From contig PUQB01000477.1 in assembly GCA_003024785.1 (NCBI GenBank), positions 1 through 64,000 on the forward strand: DNA of 64,000 nt, written 5' to 3'. Below the pieces are notes generated by a model. It did not search any database. It was not told where the DNA came from and saw only the letters and a list, made by a program, of their open reading frames with translations. The position numbers were made by a program, and so were the translations under genes. This document shows positions 1 through 11,309 of this stretch, piece after piece; position 1 is the stretch's first letter, and each line of letters opens with the position of its first letter. This DNA comes from Selaginella tamariscina (lineage: Eukaryota > Streptophyta > Lycopodiopsida > Selaginellales > Selaginellaceae).

Positions 1-229
1 ACATCCCCATAATCCTGAAGTAATGACTGAACCCTTGGCGTAGAACCCTGAGATTGGGCGTTAGCACTAGTGTCTTGGTGATCATCGAGACCACCCAAAC
101 TCAACTCACATTTGGCTTGTGGAGTCCTTAACGACCAATTGGTATTATAGCTATAACGTACTTATTTTTAATAAATTTAAAAGGACAATGATTCTATTCT
201 TATTACATGATTAATATTTAATATTGCAC

Positions 230-444
230 CCTTTTTATAATATTAATATGGTTCTCTGGTAGGCCCTCTTGATATTACGATGCTTTTATTTTGATATTAT
301 AGTCTTCTCCCAATATTATGGTTCTAGCTTTATGTTATGTGCACCTCTCGTATTATGATATTATGTATTGTGACCTCATTTTAATATTATTATAATTCTC
401 TTCAAATATTATGGTATACAACCTTTTTAATATTATGATCTCTT

Positions 445-480
<36 letters not shown>

Positions 481-540
481 CATCCCTCTATTAACATTAT
501 GATATTATTGCTTTCCCTAACATTATTGTTGAGCAATAAA
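230..540. repeat. AT-rich degenerate repeat with TA run
   Basis: The motif TATTATGATATTATGG and close variants recur roughly every 40-60 bases, separated by short C/T-rich words such as CCTCTT. A (TA)n run of about 30 bases sits at 447-477. Similar words recur near 1,725-1,770. No reading frame or known element is recognised. It looks like a decayed AT-rich satellite or an LTR interior. Confidence 0.5.
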
Positions 541-639
541 ATCCTACAGTCTAAAATGTAGCAGTGGTCGCCACCGACAAACCCGTATTAATAGTCTATT
601 GGAATATGAAAGAACAGATATAGAGTATAGATCAGACTT

Positions 640-1250
640 CAGAAGGTCGGGAAAGAGTAAGGATGGCAAGGTATGTAGCATGTAAAACTGCGGATCCCAT
701 CACAGTAGAAATAAAGGAAAGACTAAGATAACATGTAATATGGTTATAGCACTAACACATACCCGTAATAAGGGTATAGCATATAACAGACCCGTAATAA
801 GGGTGACAGACAGACAGACAAACCCGTAATAAGGGTGACAGACTCACAAACAGACCCGTAATAAGGGTGACAAACTCACAAACAGACCCGTAATAAGGGT
901 GACAAACTCACAAAGACCCGTAATAAGGGTAATAGACTCACAGACTAGAAACCCATCCTCAGATGGTCAAAAGGGAGTGAGAAGAGAAAAGATATAGCAA
1001 GTAGTACTGCAATCTCGATGCAGTAGAAATGAGAAGTAGAAATCAAAGAATCAAGTAAGATACCATAGAGAAAGTAAGAAAGAGTAAAGATATAGTACTG
1101 CAGATCTCGACGCAGTAGAAATCAAAGAATCAAGTAAAATACCAAAAATAGTAGAAAGAGAATAAATATAGCAAGTAGTACTGTGGATCCCGAACGCAGT
1201 AGAAATGAGAAGTAAAAATCAAGTAAGATACCGAAGAATGAGAGTAAGAG
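640..1250. repeat. Imperfect ~100-bp repeat block
   Basis: A module of the form AGTACTGCAGATCTCGACG, then GCAGTAGAAAT, then AATCAAGTAAGATACC, appears about four times (near 690, 1,000, 1,090 and 1,170), with a divergent first copy. The block is interrupted by the shorter minisatellite at 755-945. No coding potential is seen. It may be a regulatory or tandem part of an LTR, but no LTR ends could be defined. Confidence 0.5.
755..945. repeat. Minisatellite, ~32-bp unit, six copies
   Basis: The 15-base core ACCCGTAATAAGGGT begins at 761, 790, 822, 854, 886 and 916, so the period is 29-32 bases. The linkers are themselves similar (GACAAACTCACAAACAG type). Each core carries an ACCC...GGGT dyad. 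Conserved linkers and dyad make this a tandem array rather than a CRISPR. Confidence 0.85.
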
Positions 1251-1454
1251 GAGAGTATATATTGTCAAAACATAGTACAATATTCAGTATAACTCCGGGA
1301 TGCTTTCTTACCCCTAACTTCATCTATTTATACCTACACTTCTAGTCCATACATTCAGTTATCGTAACTTCCTTTGAATCTTATCCAGTTGGTTGCGTAA
1401 CTTCCTTAATGTCGTTAGGATCTTATGGTATCTAAGACGTAATACGCTAAAATT

Positions 1455-1574
1455 GGAACTGTCGTATTCCGGTTCCCTCTAGCACTGCCGTATTCCTGTT
1501 TCTCTCTGGAACTACCGTATTCCGGTTCCTTTTGGAACTGCCATATTCTTGTTTCCTCTAGCACTGCTGTATTC
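1455..1574. repeat. Minisatellite, ~26-27 bp unit, about five copies
   Basis: Units alternate between GGAACTGCCGTATTCCGGTTCC-like and AGCACTGCCGTATTCCTG-like forms, beginning near 1,455, 1,481, 1,508, 1,534 and 1,560. The unit length is a multiple of three, so an open frame on the minus strand reads a nine-residue repeat, but nothing else supports a gene. Confidence 0.75.
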
Positions 1575-1699
1575 AATAATACCTGAATCATGTACGTTCT
1601 ATGTTCTTCTCTAACTCTCGTATTTTTCACCATATATATTGTTTTTAGTATTTTCTCCGTTATACTTTCCTAATGAAACACGTGTAAACTTAGAAATTC

Positions 1700-2530
1700 T
1701 ATGATGCCTAAATACTACTCTAACAATTATGGTTTATCATGATATTATGGCCTTCATTATCATGTTATGAATACATATTGGATGTGTAAATTTCTTGGTT
1801 AACATGTTATTACAAGTAAGTTTAATGGATCATGCATCACAATTTCATTGATTAAAGTAAATCAAAAGTCTTGTAACAACAACTAATCATATGCCATTAA
1901 TTCATGATTCATGAATAGAATAAAACAAATGTCTCATAAGTGCCACCCATACTAAGCAAGTGCTTTTTTTAATTAATTTAAAGAAAGTGTATAATATTCT
2001 TACAAAAAGTCACACCCTTATTTAGTTTGCTCAAATTTTACTTTTATATAACTTATTAAACTACATTTTACATTTTAACATATTTTATAAGACATTTATT
2101 TTATATTTATTAAATTCATAAAAACATAGTGAAAGCTCTTCAAGAGAGTGTGAAAAAAGAAAGAAATCATTTAAGCATTGTATTTTAGAATTGATTTTTG
2201 AATCATTCTTGTTTTATTATTTATTTTGTTTAGTTTTTATTGAGATTCATCATGTGAGTGTGTAGTTGGTGATTCGTTGTTTAATTAATTGAGTGGTACA
2301 TTATTGTATGTAATTAATTATGTTATATAATACTTTGTAGTTCATATTTAATAAGCTAGTTTTGTAACATTATTAATCTTATTATCTTACTAAATGTAAA
2401 TTCATAATAGAATCATTTTTAACATTAATTACTTTGTTTTAACGTATTTTCTTTTTGATATTTATATCACTTATTAATAATGAAATTATTGGTACTATTA
2501 GATTTTGTGTTTAAGAATTGCTATGTTAAA
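1700..2530. other. AT-rich spacer, no gene seen
   Basis: Long A/T runs and stop codons in all frames. No recognisable domain, RNA gene or element end. Confidence 0.6.
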
Positions 2531-2532
2531 CT

Positions 2533-5200
2533 TGTCAAAGTTTTTATTATGACTACTATTGTTGTCACTTATTGAAGTATGTTGACAAGCAATAGGTATA
2601 AAATAAACATGCCGGCTTAATGCATTTGGGTATTTCATTATGGTCCGGTTGGATATTGTTAAGTATTTGTAAGAAAATTTAAAAAAATTAGCACTTCCAT
2701 CTAGAAACTTACCTCTTTATTTTTCATGTTTCGGTTAGATTTTTAATTGGTTTTGGTGAGTTCGATCTGTCGGATATAATTAGAAACACCCTTAACTCTA
2801 GGGTTACCCTAACCCTAAGCCCTAAACCCCTTGCATTAGGGTTTATAGATCACTAGGAGGTTAAACTTTCCAAGTAATATTCTATGAGATTCTGTGCCAA
2901 CCACTTTATAAAACAAGAATATCACATATATTAAGTAAGAAATGTGTGGAAAAAGCATGTTACAAACTAATTCCTTCCTCCCACCAATATGAGCCTAGCT
3001 TATGTCATTAAGACACATTCTTGTGCTACCCTAACTTCCAGCATGTAAGTAAGGTGAGCCTAGCCTTAGCGTTGGCAAATATACACTATTGCACATTCAT
3101 TGTTATAGTTTTTACTATGACTACTCTTTATTTCGAATGTGGACTGTTGTTACCTATCAAACTATGTTGATAAGCCCTAGGTGTTTAAAAAACATGCCCT
3201 CTTGGTACATTTGGATATCTAGTGATGGTCTGGCCAAGTGTCATTAAGTATTTACAAGAAACTCTGAGCAAAGCTAATACTTCCATTTAGAAAACTCCTA
3301 CTCTTGTTTTTGTGTCCAAGTTGGGTTAATGGTTGATATCAATGAGTTTAGCATGTCGAATATGCCTAGGGTTGACCTAACCCTAGGGTTTCCCTAACCC
3401 CTCAAGTTAGCGTTTAGGGGTCAATGGGTTATTAAGTTAATGCTCACCAAGTATATTTCCATTAAGAATGAAATTCCATGCTAGCTCACTTTACAAAAAA
3501 AGCAAAACAGAGGGGGGCTCTGTCACATACATTAAGTAGTATATGTAGTGAAGTTCATGGGTTCATAACTACTTTTTTACTAATGTAAGCTTTAGCTTGT
3601 GTCGTTAAGGCATAACCCTTTGTTGTGCCACCTTAACTTCCATAAAATAGGGATATGTCCCACCTTTGGGGTAACCTGCCCTTAACGTTGGCAAATCCAT
3701 GCATGGGAGGCCTTGTAAACTACATGTTCCAAGGGTCAAAAGTTGAGGCATGTATCCAACCTCTTCCTTGTTAACACTCACAACTAGGTAAGCGCATTCG
3801 TGCTCTTGTCCTAACTATGGGTGTGGGATCTTGGGTGACAAGTTCTCTTACCAAGTTTGTAAGGGTTTATAAAGGGGTTTTAGAGTCGGCATTCAAGAGT
3901 CACGTTTGTGGCACCTGAAGTAACTCTTGAATCTAAGGGGCTATGGCATGATAGTCCACATCTTGGAAACAGTGTCACATGGAGATGTGAAACTAGGCTA
4001 GATGGCACACAATACAATGTCCGATGCATGCCCTTTGGGGTTGTCTCATGGGTTCAACACCGAGGAGCTGGATACTTTAGTAAGCATGCATGCTTGTGCT
4101 CACATTAGTGTGCTAAGCCTTGGGCATTTGCTAAAGAGAGGTTAGGTCTTCTAATTGGACATGTTATTGGCACACTCAACTAAGAAGGGGGTCTTCTCCT
4201 TGGGATTCAAAGGTTGAAACAACCTAAGCTTATTAGCAAGAGTTTATTCATGAGGCACTCGCAAGGTCATGTATTTAAAGTTATCCAAACCTAGTCTTGG
4301 GAGTTTACTTAGTAGAACACTCGTGTTTGCCTATGGCACACACTCGTGCTCTCACTAAGTACTAATCTAGGACTAGGGACCACTCAAATTTTAGGAGTTA
4401 GTCATGGTTTAGGGTACCACTTGTCGCTCGGTTGTATTCTCGGATGAGAGTGATTCCGCAAGGGTAAGTGACAATGCCTTAGCTCTGTCATGAGGGTATG
4501 TGTGAGACACATCTCCTCTGTGGGGTTAGAGCATGAGCATGTCTAGGTTTACTAGGACATGATCCTAAAGTCTACTCGGGTTATCCTTTAGGTTTGAGGG
4601 ATGGTCATTCTATGGGACTTAGGTAGGACTCTAAGTCTTCTACCTAATTAAGCATTTAAGTTAGACTCTTAGGGTCATTTTGAAAGACTTAGCATTGCTC
4701 ACACAGGGTGTTGATGCCAGATGGCCACTTGGCAACCATGTGTTGTCACATGTTGGCCCTTCAGGTAAAAACTCTAACATCCATGAAGTTAGTTAACTCT
4801 TTCGTCTGGTAACCTGATTGCACACCTGAAAGGTTTTGTCAAAGTACACATTTCACTAGTTAGATGGTTCTCATTATCCTGTTCCTAAGGCTTCACAGAG
4901 AGGGTTTTTAGGGTTGGCATATGCAAGTCACATTTGTGGTATTAGGTGTAGATTTTGAGTTTGAGAGGTTATGACAAAATAGCTTCATATATTATAAAAC
5001 AGTGTACATAAACATGTGACACTAGGCTAGATGGCACTGGTATTACTCCCAAGGCACGCCCTTCAGATGTGTTTAACATTGATGGGTTGGATACTTTAGC
5101 AAGCAAGCATGCTTGTGGGTGTTAAGCCTTACTAAGGGCTTTTACTTAAGGGAGGTTAAGTTTGTAATTGGGTGTGCTAATTGGCACACTTGGCTTGAGC
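2533..5200 (+). mobile_element. Old relic of the 1.7-kb LTR family, split by a younger copy
   Basis: The stretch 2,533-3,100 matches the first third of the 1.7-kb LTR family: the TTTTTATTATGACT start, the step AACACCCTTAACTCTAGGG and telomere-like CCCTAACCCTAA. The match resumes at 4,785-5,200 with the later part of the same LTR (GTTGGCATATGCAAGTCAC, TGTGACACTAGGCTAGATGG, GGTTGGATACTTTAGCAAGC). Between them lies the younger solo LTR at 3,101-4,779. The older copy is truncated at its 3' end. Confidence 0.7.
3101..4779 (+). mobile_element. Solo LTR of the 1.7-kb LTR family
   Basis: The sequence starts TGTTATAGTTTTTAC and ends AAAACTCTAACA, matching the TGTCATAG...CTCTGACA ends of the copies at 38,265-39,969 and 17,027-18,796. 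Flanking pentamers are TTCAT (3,096-3,100) and TCCAT (4,780-4,784), a target duplication with one mismatch. It carries telomere-like CCCTAACCCTAA/AACCCTAGGG tracts near 3,370-3,420. It has no internal coding region, so it is a solo LTR left by LTR-LTR recombination. Confidence 0.85.
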
Positions 5201-5219
5201 TTAATATGAAAGCTATTGG

Positions 5220-5300
5220 CTTTCATATTTATTTTATTTTTAAAATAAAATTTATTAAATTTAAATTAATATCATGAGGGTAAAAGGGTCAAGTGTCACC
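5220..5300. repeat. Fragment related to the MITE-like element at 10,878-11,304
   Basis: The words TTTATTAAATTTAAATTAATATCA and then GAGGGTAAAAGG match the interior of the element around 11,195-11,240. No terminal inverted repeat is preserved here. Confidence 0.5.
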
Positions 5301-5354
5301 AACTTTCACTAATCTCGTTGCCGACTCCCTCTAACGAGTCAAATGAGTAGAGAG

Positions 5355-5519
5355 TGTCATAATTCTAACCTGGTGGGTTGACTACCTAAGTAAGATTGTG
5401 GGATATGTGAACAAAAAAAGACTCAAGCCTAACTAGGTCATCATGATCAGGGGCCCTCTCATAAACACCAATTAGCCCTTTGCCTAGTTGGCATAAGGGG
5501 AGAGGGAAAGGTTGTGACA
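5355..5519 (+). mobile_element. Short (~165-bp) LTR, isolated copy
   Basis: The sequence begins TGTCATAATTCTAACC and ends GGTTGTGACA. It aligns along its whole length with the reverse complement of the 173-bp LTRs at 55,506-55,678 and 61,515-61,687. Flanking bases (GAGAG and ACTTC) do not form a target duplication, so it may be one end of a truncated element rather than a clean solo LTR. Confidence 0.75.
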
Positions 5520-5689
5520 ACTTCCTTAAGTGCCACAACGACTAGTCTCTGAAGTCAAAGGCAAAAATAAATTTTGGCTATTCCCTTGTTAGACACATCT
5601 ATTGGAAGTACACATAGATTATACACAAGAAATCTTATAATAATATATACCTTCTTTTCTAACATGAATACAAGAGAATAAACATGGAG

Positions 5690-7140
5690 ACTTTTTTTGT
5701 CTTGCCCTAACTACCTTCTTGTACTCCTTCTCTTGCCACATCATTCTTTTCCTTCTGAGACTTCCATTTTCTTTTCCTCTCAATAAGAATTTCCTTCTTA
5801 TGTAGCCTTTCTTTTAAGCTACTTATAAATCTTTTTACTCTTATTCTCTCCACAGTAGGATGTTCTATGCTCTTAACTTCTTACATTTAACATTGTCCTC
5901 AACTTATTTGTTGTTGTGTTTTCGCAGCAACACATCCTAAGTATCCTCCTAATATTTGGCCTCCTCCTATACTACTAGAAATATACTTTCTCCTTTGATA
6001 ACTCATGTTGTAACATCGTGACTTGGAGATGAAGTGCCTACATCTCCTTTTTGAGTTACTCATTTCATCCTAGAAATGCTGGAACTCATTGATTTCAACT
6101 ATGAGAGTAGTCGATCTACTGACTATTGTTTATGCTCACATGAACGTTTGGAACAGGGTCATTAGCTCCTAAGACACCTAAGTTGGCTTGACATCCACGA
6201 TCAGATTGGCAATTTGCGGCTTCACCAGGGGCTACACTCTCTGGTTGACTATTCCCTGAATTGTTGCCATCTTTAGTGCCATGACATTCTCAATAGCTTG
6301 CACAATAAGTCGCTAAATGTTAGCTTTGTCCTTGATCATATATCCTGCATTCACCAGATGATTGAAGAGGTTTTGTGTCGCATCTTGCATCTCCTTTCCT
6401 CCTAAAACCATTTACTCCACAACCTCATGTTGAAGCTGCACAGGATTTGCGCAAACTGCACTTTGTTTTCTTGCAAATGCTCTACAACACTTGAAAGTCA
6501 TATCCACTTTCGCACCACCAAACTGCTAATCTCCCTCCTCGAACTGAAATCTCAGACTTGCATGTTTTGTGATCATTGCCATGATATGCACCTCTATCAT
6601 ACATACCTGCATGTGCTCATGGTGATTGTTGGACGGCATGAGCCTATGTAAGTCTCATGAGGCTGGATCTTAAAGTCTACTCGGGTTATCCTCTAGGGTT
6701 TGGGGGATAGTCACTCTAAGGTACTTAGAGCAGTACACTAAATCTCGTGCTGATTTTGCATTTGAGGTAGACTCTCAAGGTCATATTAGAAGACTTAACA
6801 TTGTTCACATAGGGTGTTAGCGTATTCCCACTCCATCTCTGACTCGTTGACTAAGAGGTCTCCTTGCTAGCATCCTTCCTTATTGTTGATAGGGATCGCT
6901 CATCTTGGTGTCGACAAAGGAGGTTGCCATGACCATGCCAATGCAAGTGGCTAGAGTCTTGATGTGGGAGTCTTTTCTTGGGTAGATGTTGAACACCCTT
7001 CCTAGGGGCTTTTGGATTGAGCTCTTCCTTTGCTTTACTAAGATGCACATGGGGTGGATTTCCTCGGCTTGCTGGATTGTTATTGCTCTGTAGCTCAATG
7101 GTATAGTTCCTTACATATACCCTCAAGAAAGACAAGCTAG
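5690..7140 (-). pseudogene. Decayed minus-strand reading, possibly gag-like, unclassified
   Basis: Broken minus-strand frames run through this stretch. The longest, 6,851-7,135, is overlapped by another open frame at 6,880-7,098 that ends in a stretch with residues KTLATCIGMVMATSFVDTK. Upstream frames near 6,000-6,450 are rich in charged residues and interrupted by stops. I do not recognise a domain. A decayed retroelement gag region is possible because relics surround it, but this is a guess. Confidence 0.25.
6655..6830 (+). mobile_element. Fragment of the 1.7-kb LTR
   Basis: The stretch matches the late part of the LTR: TCTACTCGGGTTATCCTCTAGG, then a short GGATAGTCACTCTA, and GAAGACTTAACATTGTTCAC. 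It corresponds to 39,765-39,905 in the full copy. Both ends are missing. Confidence 0.65.
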
Positions 7141-7149
7141 ACCTCTGAC

Positions 7150-8580
7150 ATGAGGGGTAGTTGCTTCATCAAGTATTAGCTACTTCCTAGTCGTGGTGTT
7201 ATGCTCCCTCTTTTCTAGTTTATGCATCCACCAATCACTCATCAAGTGCACATGAGTTGGTGTTGCTTGGTGCCTCACAGAATCTATCTATCATCCCATA
7301 TCTAGAATGGGTGGCAAGTTTGCCCTTGTTAGTCACTTGTCCCAATGCCTAATGCACAACACATATGGTTGTTCATATTGCCCATGGGGTCATAGTAAAC
7401 CTCTCCTTTACAATTGTCGCAACCTTTGTAGTGTCAAGGCTCCATATCATCAACATTACTCCCATAATAGATTCAAAGATTGACAATTTGATTAAACCAT
7501 GGTCTATAAATGTTGTGGTCTAGATCAATAAATGTCAAATCAATTAATATGATAACTTGATTCTTAATGATTTTAAATTATATAAAATATATAAATTTAA
7601 TCTTTTATTCTTTAATTTTAAGAATATTTGACTACAATCCTTTATACATCATCAAAAGACATTGTTTAGTCCCCCATGCTCTCAATAATTATGTTATTAA
7701 AAACTTGCATATTGGCTTCCTTTTTTAAACCACCAATGTGGTAAGAGCCATCTTTGGTAGTTGATGAGTGCCATCATGGTTGGTTGATTTGCCACAAACT
7801 TCCCTCCTAAGAGACATGGCCATTGATACTTTGAAAACTTTAGTTGTTTGAAAGAGTACCATAAAAGTCCTTGTTTATTAGGGTTGGTTTTGTCAGAGTT
7901 CTAACCCAAAAGCCAATAAGTGGCTACCAAGTGGCCATTCTATAGGCAATCAAGAAATGGATAGTAAGGAGTAGCCACCTACCATGTCAAGGCAAGCTGA
8001 TTATGACTTAGATCAAACAAGGGTGCCCAACCTCAATTAGCCAAGTTTCCAAATACATTCCTTGTTGTAGCTAGAGCCTCAACTCTGTTGCTTGACCAAG
8101 GGGTAGGGAGTGATGCACCACCAAAGCACCCACCAATCCAATCCTAGGTACTTGGGTAACCACGGTACTCCTACCATGTAGTCGTACTATGCCATGCAGT
8201 GTTCCTCTCTCATATTAACAAAGTAAAGTTACCATGCCATAGTGCCTCGAGGAGAATAGACTAGTAGCTAGAGGATTGTTGCAACTTGGAAGATAAGAGT
8301 TGGTAAGGAAGAGGCTAGAGCAGCACCACAACTACTAGTTCCCTAGCCCATATGCCAGAGAGATGATGATAGCATTGCAAGACCATTAAAGGAAGAGGAC
8401 CAAGAGACAAAGAGTCAGGTTCTTTGTCTTTTGGAGAGTCCCCACAAAGGAGGGCAAACTTGATAGAACATGGGAACATGAATGAAAAGAGATAAGGAAC
8501 AACTTCTATATAAAATCCAATGAAGGCTATGACTTTATACTAAGCACACTTCTAATCTGGTGCTAAACCACCTAGCCATC
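7150..8580. other. No gene recognised; one LTR scrap
   Basis: No convincing frame or domain. The stretch 7,893-7,945 (TGTCAGAGTTCTAACCC... to GTGGCTACCAAGTGGCCATTC) matches the terminal part of the 1.7-kb LTR in minus orientation. The rest looks like decayed repeats. Confidence 0.5.
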
Positions 8581-8584
8581 TACT

Positions 8585-9080
8585 CCTTGTCAACTAGAGG
8601 CAATGTTTTGTGAAGGTATTTGCCACCATCTTTGTAATAGTCAAGTACTTCAACTTGATCAAACCTTGCTTGACTTGTTGCTTCACATAATGATAGTGAA
8701 GAAGAAGTGGATGACTTGGAGTTGAATTGAGAATGCTCAACAATCTTCATGACACTCTAGTTATCCACACACGTGATGACAACATCCACATGCTCAACCA
8801 CATCTGAGATTAGCATGTTAAAACATACTAATTGTCTCAAAGACAAAGCGAGTATTCTGCTTATGCTGAAGAAACAACCATTGGATCTTGTGTTTCAGTT
8901 GTCCAACCAACAATGCCACTGTGCAAAAGGTAGCAATAGCCTATAGTAAACCTGAACTTGTGGTTGGTGTCGAAACTAGCATCTAAAAAACCTATAAACT
9001 ACTTAAAACTTCTCCTTGATGAGTAAGACTAAAAAAAATAGTCCCCTTCATATACCTTAGAACTTGTTTGGCCATCAACC
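8585..9080 (-). pseudogene. Copia RNase H relic
   Basis: Translating the minus strand in pieces gives the C-terminal part of a Ty1/copia polyprotein: a segment equivalent to the end of RNase H (KLKYLTITKMVANTFTK) near 8,590-8,680, and upstream pieces resembling the conserved RNase H core that precedes it. Frames are broken by several stops and shifts and no LTR is attached. The call depends on motif resemblance. Confidence 0.5.
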
Positions 9081-9259
9081 AATGCTTCTAGATGTTCTTG
9101 TCATTGAAGTGATTGAGAATGATCACAACATAGCAGATGTCAAGATGTGTCCACACAATTAAGTACATCAAGCTTTCAAGTGGAAGATATATTTAATGTA
9201 TGAATCAACATGGAAATCATAATGCGATGGAGTTTGTAAATGAGTTTGAGGCAAGGACT

Positions 9260-10520
9260 TAAGCTGATTATAATATACACTTGACAATGGGGCCGTCAAT
9301 TTGTCTGATATTAAGAAATAAAGAGAGTTTTATTTTTTGACTTAACCAAGGGGCCAACAAACAATATTAACTATAAGCCTCATATGTTAAAAGTAAACAA
9401 ATTGACCAATATGTTGTATGCATTTAGGTGATACACTTTGTAGACGTGTAAAAGTCTTCATGACGTAGGTGGTACCTTTGCTAACTGAGTTAATGATGGT
9501 TTTGAAATACTTGGCTTAACGTTATGCACAAGAAGGTAATGTAAATTATGTGAACTTTTTGCTAACTGTCATGACCTTTTTCTCTCCCCTTAATCCAACA
9601 AGGCAAAGGGCCAATTGGTATTTATGAAATGGCATTTGGTCATGATGACCTAGGTCCGCTTGGGTCTTTCCCATATATTCCACATATATCACAATCTTTA
9701 CCCAAATGGTCAACCCAGCATATTAGAACTATAACACTAACTCTACAGAGTGATTAGTTTTTGGTTAATTTTTCTAACTAGTCTTACAATTGGACATGAA
9801 CGAGGATGTTGACATTTTCAAATGCAGTGGGTGTGTATTATGATTCTCATTTTTTACTTTAGAAGTTAACTATTGTTATTGATTGAATTATAACGATGAG
9901 TCCTATATAATAATAATAAACATGTTTACTTAGTGCACTTATGTATATAGGAATACTTTTGTTGAGTGTTGTTGAGTATCTTTAGAAAACTTTAAGCGAA
10001 GCTAGAACTTACATTTTAGAAATTCTTACTTCTCAATTAAATTCATAATCGGTTCCAATGAGTTCAATGTGTCAAATAAGGTTTTCCTAACTCACAAGGT
10101 AGGTTAAAGGGGGTGACATTATGTGCTAGCCCACTTACATAAACATGGCCTCCATCACATAACTTTAATAAAGTATGTGTAGGTAAGCATTATAAGATTA
10201 AAGAAAGATCCATTATCCTCGCTATCGATACAAGCTTTAACTTGTGTTGTCAAAGCACACTCTTTTGTGCCATGTCACACCCTAAGGATTACCCAATCTT
10301 TAGCGTTAATGAACTCATGCTCTCATCACTATGTACATTGAATCCAAAAGTTAATTACCTCCTTTCATTTAATAAATAGCTTGTAAGCTTGAAAGTCATT
10401 GCTTAAATATTTCACAAAACTAATGATTAAGTCCTTGTTCCAATCACTTCATTCACACCAAGCTAAGAACATCGTTCACAACTCAATTGGTCACACACTC
10501 TAATTCACTAAGTGAGCATT
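9260..10520 (+). mobile_element. Relic of the mosaic element's interior plus 1.7-kb LTR
   Basis: The stretches 9,260-9,566 and 9,737-9,830 align with the reverse complement of about 57,755-58,110 in the younger element (shared words GTAGACGTGTAAAAG, GTAGGTGGTACCT, TTTGGTTAATTTTTCTAAC). At about 9,830-10,520 it passes into the start of the 1.7-kb LTR (GTTAACTATTGTTATTGATTG, GCTAGCCCACTTACATAAAC). This order, interior then LTR, is the same as at 57,752. The relic is truncated at both ends. Confidence 0.65.
9567..9736 (-). mobile_element. Short solo LTR (170 bp) with perfect 5-bp target duplication
   Basis: The plus strand reads TGTCATGACC...CTATAACA. It aligns along its length with the 173-bp LTRs at 55,506-55,678 and 61,515-61,687, in the same plus-strand orientation. 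CTAAC is duplicated immediately on both sides (9,562-9,566 and 9,737-9,741). It interrupts the older relic at 9,260-10,520, whose homology resumes directly after the duplication. Confidence 0.85.
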
Positions 10521-10877
10521 AAGAAAAATAATACACACTATCAAAGATCAACTTTTTAAGAAAAATATGTTGTATTAAAAGAAGTCATTTTTTAGGATCC
10601 TCCTTTTAATCTTCATTACAAATCCAAATGTTTAAAACTAGCAAATTTTAATAAAAAAAAGGTATAAACTTTTAAATAAAAAATTATGATTTATGATAAC
10701 ATATTATGATAAAATGCTATTTATTCCATAAAATAAAATGGGTTTTTAATGCTTATTTGCTTACTCCAATTTAAAATTGTATAACACAATTATACTTTCA
10801 TATTCAAAATCAATTATTAATGGATCTTCATAGAAAAATATTTTCGACCTAATGTTATTAAAATCCACTATGTTAAA

Positions 10878-11304
10878 AGGTGGTTCACATGTGCCCTCAC
10901 CCTCAAAAATCTTTTTACCCTCATCGGGTCACATGTAATATTTTATCCTCACCCTTGTGAGGGTCTCAAGGGCAAGATTCTAAATAAGTCTAGATTTAAT
11001 TAAATTCCCTCACCCTCGTAAGGGTTAGAATATGCTTTTTTCTTGCCACGTGTTTTATTATTATAAATTTAAATAAAAAAATTTAAAATTTATTAATATA
11101 AATAGGTAAAATTTTTAATTTTATTTATTTTAAATAAAAAGAATTATGTAATTGAGAAACTCACAATTCTAATTTATATTTATTTTATTGTAAAACATAA
11201 ATTTTATTAAGTTTAAATTAATATCACGAGGGTAAATAGGTGGTACGTAACCCTCACCTTCACATTCACCCTCACGTGAGGGTGAGGGCACATGTGAACC
11301 GCCT
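10878..11304. mobile_element. MITE-like element with ~27-bp terminal inverted repeats
   Basis: The left end AGGTGGTTCACATGTGCCC (continuing to 10,904) is the near-perfect inverse of the right end at 11,278-11,304. Internal CCCTCAC/GTGAGGG tracts repeat the inverted theme near 10,945, 11,010 and 11,250. The middle is AT-rich and non-coding. The size (427 bp) and lack of any transposase frame fit a miniature inverted-repeat element. Flanks share a TAAA word, but a clear target duplication could not be fixed. Confidence 0.7.
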
Positions 11305-11309
11305 CTAAA

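Noticed and set aside
755-945. Regularly spaced short repeats resembling a CRISPR array
   Set aside because: The spacers are nearly identical to each other, the repeat is only 15 bases, and the context is a plant nuclear genome. It is a minisatellite.
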